Assembly (NCBI RefSeq): GCF_001190925.1
Contig: NZ_CP011072.1
Span: 62,001-126,000, forward strand
Origin: Azoarcus sp. CIB
Lineage (GTDB): Bacteria; Pseudomonadota; Gammaproteobacteria; Burkholderiales; Rhodocyclaceae
Direction: 5' to 3'
DNA length: 64,000 nt
The notes beneath the pieces are model-generated. The model saw only the letters and a list, made by a program, of their open reading frames with translations. It did no database searches and was not told the origin of the DNA. A program made the translations under genes and the position numbers. Below, one piece after another: positions 27,251-35,385 of this stretch. How positions within the stretch are numbered: position 1 is the stretch's first letter; each line of letters starts with the position of its first letter.

Positions 27251-28147
27251 ATGCGCAAGTCTCTCACCGCCGTCGCCCTGTGCCTGTCCATCACCGGTCT
27301 CGCCGCGCCCGCCAATGCCCAGCTCACTGGCACGCTGCAGAAAATCAAGGATTCCGGCGCGATCACGATCGGCCACCGCGAATCCTCGGTGCCCTTCTCC
27401 TACCTCGACGCCAACCAGAAGCCGATCGGCTACGCGATGGATCTGTGCGGGAAGGTCGTCGACGCGATCAAGGCCGAGCTCAAGATGCCCAGCCTGCAGG
27501 TGAACTACCAGGCGGTGACCTCGCAAAACCGCATCCCGCTGATGCAGAACGGCACGATCGACCTCGAATGCGGCTCCACCACCAACAGCGTCGCACGCCA
27601 GCAGCAGGTCGGCTTCAGCGTCGCCTACTTCATCACCAGCGTGCGCATGGCGGTGCGCAAGGACTCCGGCATCAAGGACATCGGCGACCTCAACGGCAAG
27701 CCGGTTGTCACGACCACCGGCACGACGTCCGACCAGCTCATCAAGATGAACGAGAAGGGCAAGACGATCGACGTCAGGAACATCTACGGCAAGGACCACG
27801 CCGACTCCTTCCTGATGGTCGAGAGCAGTCGCGCCGCCGCCTTCGTGATGGACGACATCCTGCTCGCAGGCCTCATCGCCAGCTCCAAGAACCCCGCCAA
27901 CTTCGACATTGTCGGCCCCTCGCTGCGCGACGAGCCGTATGCGGTGATGATGCGCAAGGACGATGCGCCGATCAAGGCGCTGGTCGACAAGACCCTCATC
28001 GGCCTGATGAAGTCCGGCGAGGCCGAGAAGCTGTACGCCAAGTGGTTCATGAACCCGGTCCCGCCGCGCAACGTGAACCTCAACTTCCCGATGAGTCCGG
28101 CGGTGAAGGCCGCGTTCCAGAACCCGACCGACAAAGGCGTCGAGTAA
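27251..28147 (+). CDS. gltI: glutamate/aspartate ABC transporter substrate-binding protein
   Basis: A 298-aa periplasmic binding protein with a Sec signal peptide (MRKSLTAVALCLSITG to ANAQ). The family 3 solute-binding fold is evident from GAITIGHRESSVPFSYLD, GYAMDLCGKVVDAIK, MQNGTIDLECGSTTNS and VVTTTGTTSDQL; these match GltI of glutamate/aspartate uptake. The ATG at 27251 has GGAG upstream. It heads the gltIJKL operon and is separated from gltJ by 91 bp containing a strong hairpin, as expected where a binding protein is made in excess over its membrane partners. Confidence 0.93.
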   Translation: MRKSLTAVALCLSITGLAAPANAQLTGTLQKIKDSGAITIGHRESSVPFSYLDANQKPIGYAMDLCGKVVDAIKAELKMPSLQVNYQAVTSQNRIPLMQNGTIDLECGSTTNSVARQQQVGFSVAYFITSVRMAVRKDSGIKDIGDLNGKPVVTTTGTTSDQLIKMNEKGKTIDVRNIYGKDHADSFLMVESSRAAAFVMDDILLAGLIASSKNPANFDIVGPSLRDEPYAVMMRKDDAPIKALVDKTLIGLMKSGEAEKLYAKWFMNPVPPRNVNLNFPMSPAVKAAFQNPTDKGVE

Positions 28148-28156
28148 GCAACGCCC

Positions 28157-28185
28157 GCGCGGCGGCCCTCGCGCGGCCGCCGCGC
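28157..28185 (+). other. intercistronic hairpin between gltI and gltJ
   Basis: GCGCGGCGGCC and GGCCGCCGCGC form a perfect 11-bp stem with a 7-base loop. It sits directly after the binding-protein gene and could stabilise the upstream mRNA or cause partial termination, lowering permease expression. Confidence 0.6.
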
Positions 28186-28238
28186 TCTGACATCCGAGCA
28201 ACCCGGCGCCCGAGCGCCGCCCAGGGAGGGGAGTTCGC

Positions 28239-28976
28239 ATGAACTACCATTGGGACTGGATGTTCTTCTTCCAGGAGACCGACGACGGTCTCAAGTACTA
28301 CGACTGGATCCTGTCCGGCCTCGGCTGGACCACCTTCGTGTCGCTCGCTGCGCTCGCCGTCGCGCTGATCCTCGGCTCCGTGCTGGGCGTCATGCGCACA
28401 ACCCCGAAGCGCTGGCTCGTCGGCCTCGGCGATGCCTACGTCGACCTCTTCCGCAACATCCCGCTGATCGTCCAGCTCTTCATGTGGTTCTTCGTCGTGC
28501 CCGAGCTGGTGCCGGAGAACATCGGCCTGTGGATGAAGCAGGATCTGCCCTATTTCGTCATCGCGATCGTCGGCCTCGGCCTCTACACCGCCGCGCGCAT
28601 CGCCGAGCAGGTGAAGGCCGGCATCAACTCGCTGTCGCGCGGCCAGCGCTTCGCGGGCCTCGCGCTCGGCTTCACCGAATGGCAGACCTACCGCTACGTG
28701 CGCCTGCCGATGGCCTACCGCATCGTGCTGCCCGCGCTCACGTCGGAGGCGATGAACATCTTCAAGAACTCCGCGGTGACCTACGCGGTAGGCATCCTCG
28801 AGCTCTACTTCCAGTACAAGCAGATCATCGAGAAGACCTCGCAGGTGCTCGAGATCACCATCGTCGTGACCCTGTGCTACTTCGTCCTCGCCTTCGTCAT
28901 GAACCGGCTCCTCGCCTTCGTCGAGGCCCGCACGCGTGTGCCGGGCCTCATCGTCGGCACCAAGGGCAGCAAGTGA
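28239..28976 (+). CDS. gltJ: glutamate/aspartate ABC transporter permease
   Basis: A 245-aa inner-membrane permease of the His/Glu/Gln/Arg family. About five membrane spans are visible, starting with TTFVSLAALAVALILGSVLGV. The cytoplasmic ABC-contact loop is GQRFAGLALGFTEWQTYRYVRLPMAYRIVLP, the EAA-type motif. It starts after a strong Shine-Dalgarno (GGGAGGGGAG) and is followed 13 bp later by gltK. With GltK it forms the channel for glutamate and aspartate, powered by GltL. Confidence 0.93.
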   Translation: MNYHWDWMFFFQETDDGLKYYDWILSGLGWTTFVSLAALAVALILGSVLGVMRTTPKRWLVGLGDAYVDLFRNIPLIVQLFMWFFVVPELVPENIGLWMKQDLPYFVIAIVGLGLYTAARIAEQVKAGINSLSRGQRFAGLALGFTEWQTYRYVRLPMAYRIVLPALTSEAMNIFKNSAVTYAVGILELYFQYKQIIEKTSQVLEITIVVTLCYFVLAFVMNRLLAFVEARTRVPGLIVGTKGSK

Positions 28977-28989
28977 GGAGGCCCCGGAC

Positions 28990-29670
28990 ATGAGCGACTT
29001 CGACTTCTCCGTCATCACGCAGAACTGGGCCTTCCTCGCCGAGGGCCTGCGCTACACGCTGCAGGTCACCGTCACCGCGATGATCGGCGGCATCCTCATC
29101 GGCACGGTCCTCGCGCTGATGCGCCTGTCCTCGATCACGCCGCTGCAGTGGTTCGCCGCCGGCTACGTCAATATCTTCCGCAGCGTGCCGCTGGTGCAGG
29201 TGATCCTCGCCTTCTACCTGATTCTTCCGCTAGTGCTGCAGATGATCACCGGCAAGCAGATCCCCGTCGGCGCGGCGAATTCGGCCTACTTCACCTTCAC
29301 GATCTTCGAGGCCGCGTACTACTCCGAGATCATGCGCTCGGGCATCCAGTCGGTACCGCGCGGGCAAGTCGGCGCGGGCTACGCGCTGGGCTTCACCTAC
29401 AGCCAGGCGATGCGCTACGTGGTGCTGCCGCAGGCCTTCCGCAACATGCTGCCGGTGCTGCTGACCCAGACCATCATCCTGTTCCAGGACGTGTCGCTCG
29501 TGTATGCGATCGGCGCCACCGACTTCTTCGGCGCGGCCGACAAGATCACCCAGCGTGACCTGCGTCCGGTCGAGATGTACACGACCGTCGCGGTCGTCTA
29601 CTTCATCATCTGCTTCACGCTGTCGCGCCTCGTCAAACGGCTGCAGTCGCGCATCGCCATCATCCGTTAA
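28990..29670 (+). CDS. gltK: glutamate/aspartate ABC transporter permease
   Basis: The second 226-aa permease of the importer. It has the same topology as GltJ, with the loop [31 protein letters not shown] carrying the EAA motif that docks on the ATPase. The ATG at 28990 sits after GGAGGCCCCGG; an upstream frame continuation overlapping gltJ is not needed. It ends 19 bp before gltL. Confidence 0.93.
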   Translation: MSDFDFSVITQNWAFLAEGLRYTLQVTVTAMIGGILIGTVLALMRLSSITPLQWFAAGYVNIFRSVPLVQVILAFYLILPLVLQMITGKQIPVGAANSAYFTFTIFEAAYYSEIMRSGIQSVPRGQVGAGYALGFTYSQAMRYVVLPQAFRNMLPVLLTQTIILFQDVSLVYAIGATDFFGAADKITQRDLRPVEMYTTVAVVYFIICFTLSRLVKRLQSRIAIIR

Positions 29671-29689
29671 GCATCGGGAGCCCAGAACG

Positions 29690-30418
29690 ATGATCGAGAT
29701 CAACAACGTTTCGAAGTGGTACGGCAGCTTCCAGGTGCTCACCGACTGCACCACGCAGGTGAGCAAGAGCGAAGTGGTGGTCGTGTGCGGCCCCTCGGGC
29801 TCGGGCAAATCGACGCTGATCAAGTGCGTGAATGCACTCGAACCCTTCCAGCAGGGCAGCATCGTCGTCAATGGCATCGCCGTCCAGGATCCGAAGACGG
29901 ATCTGCCCAAGCTGCGCGCCAAGGTCGGCATGGTGTTCCAGAACTTCGAGCTGTTCCCGCACATGACGATCACCGACAACCTGGCGATCGCGCAGATCAA
30001 GGTGCTCGGCCGCAGCCGCGACGAGGCGATCGACAAGGGCCTGAAGCTGCTCGACCGCGTCGGCCTCAAGGCGCAGGCGGCGAAGTTTCCCGGCCAGCTC
30101 TCGGGCGGCCAGCAGCAGCGCGTCGCGATCGCCCGCGCACTCGCGATGGACCCGATCTGCATGCTGTTCGACGAGCCGACCTCGGCGCTCGACCCCGAGA
30201 TGATCAACGAGGTGCTCGACGTCATGGTGCAGCTCGCCCAGGAAGGCATGACGATGATGTGCGTCACGCACGAGATGGGCTTCGCGCGCAAGGTCGCCAA
30301 CCGCGTGATCTTCATGGACCGCGGCGCCATCGTCGAGGACGCCGCGAAGGAAGACTTCTTCGGCCAGCCGCGCTCGGAGCGCGCGCAGGCCTTCCTCGCG
30401 AAGATCCTCAACCACTGA
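29690..30418 (+). CDS. gltL: glutamate/aspartate ABC transporter ATP-binding protein
   Basis: The 242-aa ATPase energises the GltIJK importer. Walker A is GPSGSGKST, the Q-loop [10 protein letters not shown], the ABC signature LSGGQQQR, Walker [13 protein letters not shown], and the switch His THEMGFA. The start ATG at 29690 has GGGAG upstream. It ends the operon; a GC-rich stem-loop follows at 30423-30443 before the convergent phnA. Confidence 0.95.
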   Translation: MIEINNVSKWYGSFQVLTDCTTQVSKSEVVVVCGPSGSGKSTLIKCVNALEPFQQGSIVVNGIAVQDPKTDLPKLRAKVGMVFQNFELFPHMTITDNLAIAQIKVLGRSRDEAIDKGLKLLDRVGLKAQAAKFPGQLSGGQQQRVAIARALAMDPICMLFDEPTSALDPEMINEVLDVMVQLAQEGMTMMCVTHEMGFARKVANRVIFMDRGAIVEDAAKEDFFGQPRSERAQAFLAKILNH

Positions 30419-30422
30419 GGCA

Positions 30423-30443
30423 TCGGGGCGCGCGGCGCCCCGA
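30423..30443. terminator. stem-loop between convergent gltL and phnA
   Basis: TCGGGGCGC and GCGCCCCGA form a 9-bp stem around a 3-base loop, exactly between two convergent genes. No T tract follows, so the strength as an intrinsic terminator is uncertain. Confidence 0.5.
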
Positions 30444-30445
30444 GC

Positions 30446-30787
30446 TCACACCTTCTTCAGATAGCAGGCCTTCAGCATGAAGTTGCCGGCATCCATCTTG
30501 CAGTCGACCTCGTGGTCGCCGCCGACGAGGCGGATGCTCTTCACCTTGGTGCCGACCTTCAGCGTGATCGACGAGCCCTTCACCTTCAGGTCCTTGATCA
30601 GCACCACCGCGTCGCCGTTCTGCAGCACGTTGCCGTTGGCATCCTTGACGACCGCCTCGGCATCGTCGTCGGCCGCTGCGGCCTCGGCCATCGGCCACTC
30701 GTAGCCGCAGTCGGCGCACACGTAGTTCGCGCCGTCGGGGTAGGTGTTCTCGAGGGTGCATTGGGGGCAGGGCAGGATATTCGACAT
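30446..30787 (-). CDS. phnA: PhnA/YjdM-family zinc-ribbon protein
   Basis: A 113-aa cytoplasmic protein of the PhnA (YjdM) family. The N-terminal zinc ribbon is CPQCTLENTYPDG...CADCGYEW, followed by the conserved C-terminal domain (DANGNVLQNGDAVVLIKDLKVKG, then VDCKMDAGNFMLKACYLKKV). Despite the old name, family members are not proven to act on phosphonates, and no phosphonate genes are nearby. The ATG is fixed by GAGGAAGTC upstream. It is convergent with gltL and divergent from the next gene. Confidence 0.92.
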   Translation of the reverse strand: MSNILPCPQCTLENTYPDGANYVCADCGYEWPMAEAAAADDDAEAVVKDANGNVLQNGDAVVLIKDLKVKGSSITLKVGTKVKSIRLVGGDHEVDCKMDAGNFMLKACYLKKV

Positions 30788-30950
30788 GACTTCCTCGCGG
30801 CTCGCGGACGAGCAAAGCGGGCGAGTATCCGCGTCGCGGGAAGGGTTGGCAACCTCGGGGCATGTTGGCGACCGCCGTTCCGGCGAGGAATGAAACGCTT
30901 CGGCATATTCCGCTGTTCCTGGCGCAGGACCGTGGAATAGACTCGGGGTT

Positions 30951-32279
30951 GTGCTCCCGCGACCTGCATCCACGATGCCTCCCTCACCACCGATCCAGCC
31001 CTACTGGCGCCGCTTCGGCAGCTTCTTCCTCTATCCGCTCTCGCTCGAGCCGCTGCTCGCATGCCTGGGGTTCGGCGTCCTCGCCGGCCTGGCCGGGGCC
31101 GTCTTCTTTCCCGCCAACCTGGTCCTGCAACTCGTTGTGCTGGTGGCGACGCTGCGTTACGGCTACAAGGTGCTGGAGCGCACCGCGCGGGGCCACCTGG
31201 ACGATGCCCAGGTGCTCGTGCAACCGGGGCACGGCGGCAAGTACCTTCCCTACAAGCAGTTCGTCGTCATCGCGATCGGCCTCAGCCTGAGCGCCTACGC
31301 CGCGAGCTTCGGCGGCGCGCATCTTGCGATGGTCCTGCTCGTGTTCCTCGGCTTGATGCTCCCCGCGAACACGATGCTGCTGGCCCTGACGAACGACCTC
31401 GGCGAGTCGATCGCACCGCCGCGCCTGTGGGCGCTGATCCATGGCATTGGCATGCCTTATCTGGGCCTGTGTGCCTGCCTGCTGCTGTTGTCGTCGAGCA
31501 GCGCGGCCCTGCTCGGCTGGCTGGCGCCGGTCGTGCCGCCTATGCTCGTCGGCGCGCTCGGGGGCTTCCTCGGCGCCTATTTCATGGTCGTGATGTTCCG
31601 CCTGATGGGCTACGCGCTCTACCAGTACCACGACGTGCTCGGGCTGGCGGTCGATGTCGGGTTCGAGCGCCAGACGATCTCCGTCGCGCGTTCCGACCCC
31701 GCCACGCAACGCGCCGCCGAAACCGCTGCGCTGATCAGGGAAGGCCGCTTCGCCGACGCGATCGCCCTCGCGCGCAGCGAGCTGGCAGAGAACCCCGGCG
31801 ATCAGGCGGCCAACCAGCGTCTGCACCGCCTGTTGTGCGCGGTACCCGGGGAGGAGCGTGCAATGCTGGCGCACGCCACCGAATGGCTGCCGACGCTGAT
31901 GCGGAACGGCAGGGAGCGTGTCGCGATCGATGTCGTCGACGCCGTCTGGCAGCACGAGCCCGAGTACAGCCCTCCGCTCGGCGCCTTCATCCTGCCCCTC
32001 GCGCGGGCCTTCTTCGATGCCAGGCGCTACGCTGGCGCAGCGCGGCTGATCAAGGACTTCGACCGGCGCTTCCCCGGCCATGCGGACACGCCCGCGGTGT
32101 ATCTGCTCGGTGCCCGGCTGCTGATCGAGCACCAGCGTGACGAGATCCAGGCGCGACGCGTGCTGGCGGCGATCCGCGAGCACTACCCGGAGAGTCCCGC
32201 GGCAACGGAAGCGCTGCGACTGGGCGAATTGCTCGACAGGCTCGCCGCGGCGGCCGCGCATCCTTCCAGCGCGGGCTAG
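30951..32279 (+). CDS. hypothetical membrane protein with C-terminal TPR-like region
   Basis: A protein of 434-442 aa. The N-terminal half has about five to six hydrophobic spans (LLACLGFGVLAGLAGAVFF, FVVIAIGLSLSAYAASFGG, HLAMVLLVFLGLMLPA, LGLCACLLLLSSSSAALLGWL, MLVGALGGFLGAYFMVV). The C-terminal half (about 245-430) is helical and TPR-like (LIREGRFADAIALARSELAENPGD). I do not recognise a named family. Start is either the GTG at 30951, which follows GGGG, or the ATG at 30975, which has no clear Shine-Dalgarno. Its stop overlaps by four bases the stop of the convergent rhomboid gene. The layout suggests a membrane protein with a cytoplasmic interaction module. Confidence 0.7.
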   Translation: MLPRPASTMPPSPPIQPYWRRFGSFFLYPLSLEPLLACLGFGVLAGLAGAVFFPANLVLQLVVLVATLRYGYKVLERTARGHLDDAQVLVQPGHGGKYLPYKQFVVIAIGLSLSAYAASFGGAHLAMVLLVFLGLMLPANTMLLALTNDLGESIAPPRLWALIHGIGMPYLGLCACLLLLSSSSAALLGWLAPVVPPMLVGALGGFLGAYFMVVMFRLMGYALYQYHDVLGLAVDVGFERQTISVARSDPATQRAAETAALIREGRFADAIALARSELAENPGDQAANQRLHRLLCAVPGEERAMLAHATEWLPTLMRNGRERVAIDVVDAVWQHEPEYSPPLGAFILPLARAFFDARRYAGAARLIKDFDRRFPGHADTPAVYLLGARLLIEHQRDEIQARRVLAAIREHYPESPAATEALRLGELLDRLAAAAAHPSSAG

Positions 32280-33685
32280 CGGGACCGCTCCAGGACGGCG
32301 ACCAGTCGCCGCAGCGGGTCGGCGCGGTCGCCCAGTCCCCGGGCGTCGAAAACGCGCGCGAGTCGATTTGCGAGGCGCACCGCGATTCCCTGTTTTTCGC
32401 GACGGGCGAAGAAGCGCAGCACGAGGCCTTCCGCGACGTCGAGTTCGCCCGCATCGATCAGGCTTGCGGTCAGCGCCTCCCACTTGGCCGGGTCCAGCAT
32501 CGGCAGGCCCTCGGACTCGCCGCCCAGCACTTCCGCCAATAGTTTCGGGTCGGTTGCGCCCGGACGGATCGCTGCGCATTCCAGTAGCCGTCGACGCGCG
32601 TCGTTTTCCAGCTCGCCCCGTCGCGCGAGGCGGGCGACACGCCAGTATTCCGCGGCGAGTTCGGGACTCAGGTCCGGGTGCTCATCGAACAGCTTGCGGT
32701 AGAGCAGCGCCGCGGGCCCGAACTGCATCGCCGCGACCTGCTTCTCGGCACGCGTGCGCAGCGTCGCGACCGCCTCCTCGGTGTCGTGCCGATGGACGAG
32801 TTCCGCGCTCCGGCCGTGCCTTCGCCAGCGGTACACGGCGATCAGCAGCGCGCCGCTGAGCAGGCCGGCGAAGTGCGCGAGATAGTTCACATTCCCGTCG
32901 CGGTCGAGGACGAAGTTCTGCAACAGCTCGTTGCCCAGCCACAGCGGCAGGATGGCGAGGGCCGGTCCGCGAACGGTGCCGAAGAAGAACAGGATCCAGT
33001 AGAAGAATTCGATGCGTCGGCGGCCGAACAAGCCTAGATACGCCGCCATCACCGCCGAGATCGCCCCCGAGGCGCCCAACGACAGGCGGTGCCCCGTCAC
33101 GGGAAGCAGCAGGTCGGGCAGCGCCGCTCCCAGCCCGCCGAGGAGGTAGAGGGCGACGAAGCCGAGCGGACCGAGAGCGGCTTCGACCGTATATCCGACG
33201 ACGAACAGGACCGCCATGTTTCCGCTCAGGTGCAGGACGTCGCCGTGCAGGAACATGTGCGTCAGCAGCGTCGCGGGCCGCGGGTCCTGCCCTTCGAGCG
33301 CGAAGCGCTCCGTCAGCACGCGCTGGCGCAGCATCTCGTAATGGTTCCGCTGCGCCCGCCATGTCGAGTAGTCGGGGCTCTCCGGGCGGATGACCCGGTC
33401 CGCCCGCAGCGCCGTCATGAAGTCCCGGGCGGCCTCCATCTCCTGCAGCAGCGCCGCGCCGTTCCCGGGAGTCGCCTTCACGCCGCGCCGCGCGAGTTCG
33501 GCCCGGTACGCCGCAGCCTCCGTCCTCGCCAGTCCGGATTGCTGGTAATAGCGCCACGCCGCCTCGGACCGCTCCGCGTCGCCGCCCTGCATCAGGAACG
33601 CGACCAGGCACAGCAGCATGATCGCCAGGGTCGCGAGCGGGGGCCGGCTCCAGTCGGGCCGCGCGGGAAGGGGCAGGATCAGCAT
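32276..33685 (-). CDS. rhomboid-family intramembrane serine protease with helical C-terminal tail
   Basis: A 469-aa protein. The rhomboid core spans about residues 135-290: THMFLHGDVLHLSGNM, then the catalytic serine in GASGAISA (Ser206) and the catalytic histidine in NYLAHFAGLLSG (His271), a complete dyad. One N-terminal helix (about 17-32) and a loop of about 100 residues come before it. The C-terminal 170 residues are soluble and helical, with TPR-like periodicity (LLYRKLFDEHPDLSPELAAEYWRVARLA). Family members cleave membrane proteins within the bilayer; the substrate is unknown. It is convergent with the preceding membrane protein gene and 115 bp from the divergent DUF805 gene. Confidence 0.9.
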   Translation of the reverse strand: MLILPLPARPDWSRPPLATLAIMLLCLVAFLMQGGDAERSEAAWRYYQQSGLARTEAAAYRAELARRGVKATPGNGAALLQEMEAARDFMTALRADRVIRPESPDYSTWRAQRNHYEMLRQRVLTERFALEGQDPRPATLLTHMFLHGDVLHLSGNMAVLFVVGYTVEAALGPLGFVALYLLGGLGAALPDLLLPVTGHRLSLGASGAISAVMAAYLGLFGRRRIEFFYWILFFFGTVRGPALAILPLWLGNELLQNFVLDRDGNVNYLAHFAGLLSGALLIAVYRWRRHGRSAELVHRHDTEEAVATLRTRAEKQVAAMQFGPAALLYRKLFDEHPDLSPELAAEYWRVARLARRGELENDARRRLLECAAIRPGATDPKLLAEVLGGESEGLPMLDPAKWEALTASLIDAGELDVAEGLVLRFFARREKQGIAVRLANRLARVFDARGLGDRADPLRRLVAVLERSR

Positions 33686-33800
33686 CGGGACCTGGGGAAG
33701 CAGCCGGAAGCCACGGATTATACGGGGAGCATGGCGCGGGTCGCACGGAACCACGCTTTGCAGGCAGAATGCCGCCTTTGCTCGCGATTCCCTTCGATTC

Positions 33801-35204
33801 ATGACAGAACACTGCAGGGTGATGATTTCCGGCCGCACGCTCTCGGGAGCGCCGCTCGACGATGTGCGGGAGATGGTCGGTCTCGCCTTCCAGCTGCAGG
33901 ACGGGCAACTCGACCGCATGCTATGCGGCAAACCAATCGCGGTTTCGCGCAGTGCAACGGCGGACGTGGCCGAAAAGCTCATTGCCCGCCTGCGCGCGCT
34001 GGACCTCGAGGCCTACGTCGAATCGCCGCCGGCGGTGAAGGCCACGGTGGTTCAGCCCGCCACCCCGCTTGTCGCCCCGGCGCTCGCGGAAGCCGAGCCC
34101 CCGGTCGCGCCCGTCGACACCCGCCCCAACGTGGACTCGCAACCCGACGAACTCTTCGCGCTGGCCCGCCCGACTGCGGCGTCCCGGGATGTCCTCCCGC
34201 AGGGTCTCGCACCCACGGGGGCGGATGCCGACGCGCTGTGCCCCAAGTGCGGCGAAGCGCAGCCCAAACGCACCTTGTGCCGCAAGTGCGGCCTCGACAT
34301 GCCGCGCTACGCGGCCGCGCAGGAGGCGCTCGAACGCGAGGCGCGCGAGCAACGTGCCGCCGAGGTCGCGGCGCGCTCGCAGGCCCCAGCCCGCGGGCGC
34401 CGGCCTGCAGGCGAGGCGACTGCGGGCGAGGCGACTGCGGGCGTGCTGGGCGTCGGATTCTCGGGGCGGCTGGGCCGGCTGGACTACTTCACGAGCTCGC
34501 TCGTCAGCACGCTGCTGTGGCTCGTTTTCGTGCTGCTCGCGGCGAAGACGGGCAAGGCGTCCTTCGCCGGCTTCGGCATGTTCCTGTCACTGATCTACGG
34601 CGTCCGCTGCATCGCCCTGAGACTGCACGATACCGGGCGCAACGGCTGGCTTTCGCTGATCCTCCTCGTGCCGGTGCTCGGCGGCCTGATGGCGCTCGCG
34701 CTGGTGTTCATCGGCGGCGACCACGACGATAACGAGTACGGCCCGGTTCCTGCCGACGGTGGCGGAAGGCGGGCGCTCGTTGCACTCGCCGCCGTGCTCG
34801 CGCTGGGTACCTTGAGCTACCGCAACATCGCCGGGAACCCCGAGAACGCGGCCCGCTTCCTTGCCGCGATGAGCGCCGGCGAGGACGGCGCCGCCCATGC
34901 CGACGACACCGGGGCGGCGGGAGCCCTCTCCCAGGCGAGTTACGCCAGCAACAACCGCATCGACATCTACGTGATCACGGGATGCACCGATTGCGACGAC
35001 ATGCGCGAGTGGCTCGACGGCAACGGGCTGCGCTACACGGTGTACGCGGTTGACAAGGAGCAGGCTTCGGCCGAGCGCCTGCACTCGATCGTGGCGGGCA
35101 ACGGGGACGCTCGCATCCAGCTACCGGTGCTCGAAGTGAACGGCAAGGTCCTTCCGGGAAATCCCGATGTCGACACGGTGCATCGACAATTGCGTCAGGA
35201 ATGA
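33801..35204 (+). CDS. zinc-ribbon/DUF805/glutaredoxin-like fusion protein
   Basis: This 467-aa protein joins four parts: an N-terminal domain (about 4-75, MISGRTLSGAPLDDVREMVGL), a zinc ribbon (Cys147, Cys150, Cys160, Cys163), a DUF805 membrane domain (about 218-315, with SGRLGRLDYF and RLHDTGRNGWLSL), an extra hydrophobic span (about 325-340) and a glutaredoxin-like domain with redox motif CTDC (Cys395, Cys398) plus the LPVLEVNG substrate-loop cis-Pro region. It has a Pro/Ala-rich spacer containing a 15-bp in-frame tandem repeat. The glutaredoxin part follows a membrane span, so its side of the membrane needs testing. Function is unknown; a membrane thiol-redox role is inferred. Confidence 0.82.
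   Translation: MTEHCRVMISGRTLSGAPLDDVREMVGLAFQLQDGQLDRMLCGKPIAVSRSATADVAEKLIARLRALDLEAYVESPPAVKATVVQPATPLVAPALAEAEPPVAPVDTRPNVDSQPDELFALARPTAASRDVLPQGLAPTGADADALCPKCGEAQPKRTLCRKCGLDMPRYAAAQEALEREAREQRAAEVAARSQAPARGRRPAGEATAGEATAGVLGVGFSGRLGRLDYFTSSLVSTLLWLVFVLLAAKTGKASFAGFGMFLSLIYGVRCIALRLHDTGRNGWLSLILLVPVLGGLMALALVFIGGDHDDNEYGPVPADGGGRRALVALAAVLALGTLSYRNIAGNPENAARFLAAMSAGEDGAAHADDTGAAGALSQASYASNNRIDIYVITGCTDCDDMREWLDGNGLRYTVYAVDKEQASAERLHSIVAGNGDARIQLPVLEVNGKVLPGNPDVDTVHRQLRQE
34411..34440. repeat. 15-bp tandem duplication within the DUF805 fusion gene
   Basis: GCGAGGCGACTGCGG occurs twice in a row, encoding GEATA-GEATA in the linker before the membrane domain. It keeps the frame and may vary in copy number between strains. 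Confidence 0.85.
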
Positions 35205-35239
35205 CGCCTCGCGCCGCACCCGCGTCGACGCGGCGCTCA

Positions 35240-35269
35240 TTGCAGCTCGAAATAGGTTCGAGATGTAAC
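35240..35269 (+). promoter_or_regulatory. putative mnmG promoter with inverted repeat in the spacer
   Basis: TTGCAG (35240-35245) and TGTAAC (35264-35269) are 18 bp apart, and the spacer is filled by CTCGAA-ATAGG-TTCGAG (35246-35262), a perfect 6-bp dyad. The promoter is about 117 bp upstream of mnmG. A second AT-rich box, TAAAAT at 35344, lacks a matching -35. Confidence 0.35.
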
Positions 35270-35385
35270 GCAAGTTGCTGTTTGCGAAATACTTTTTCGT
35301 GGAACAGGAGCGAGGAACACTAGGCTTTCGCACTGCAACAGCGTAAAATCCCCCGTCTTTCGCTTCATCCGCGCCGGGGTGCGCC

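Noticed and set aside
35255-35270. GGTTCGAGAT as a tRNA T-loop
   Set aside because: No acceptor stem, anticodon arm or CCA end surrounds it; it is part of an inverted repeat in a promoter-like element.
35205-35385. Replication origin next to mnmG
   Set aside because: mnmG-parAB often lie near oriC, but I see no DnaA-box cluster or AT-rich unwinding element in the gap.
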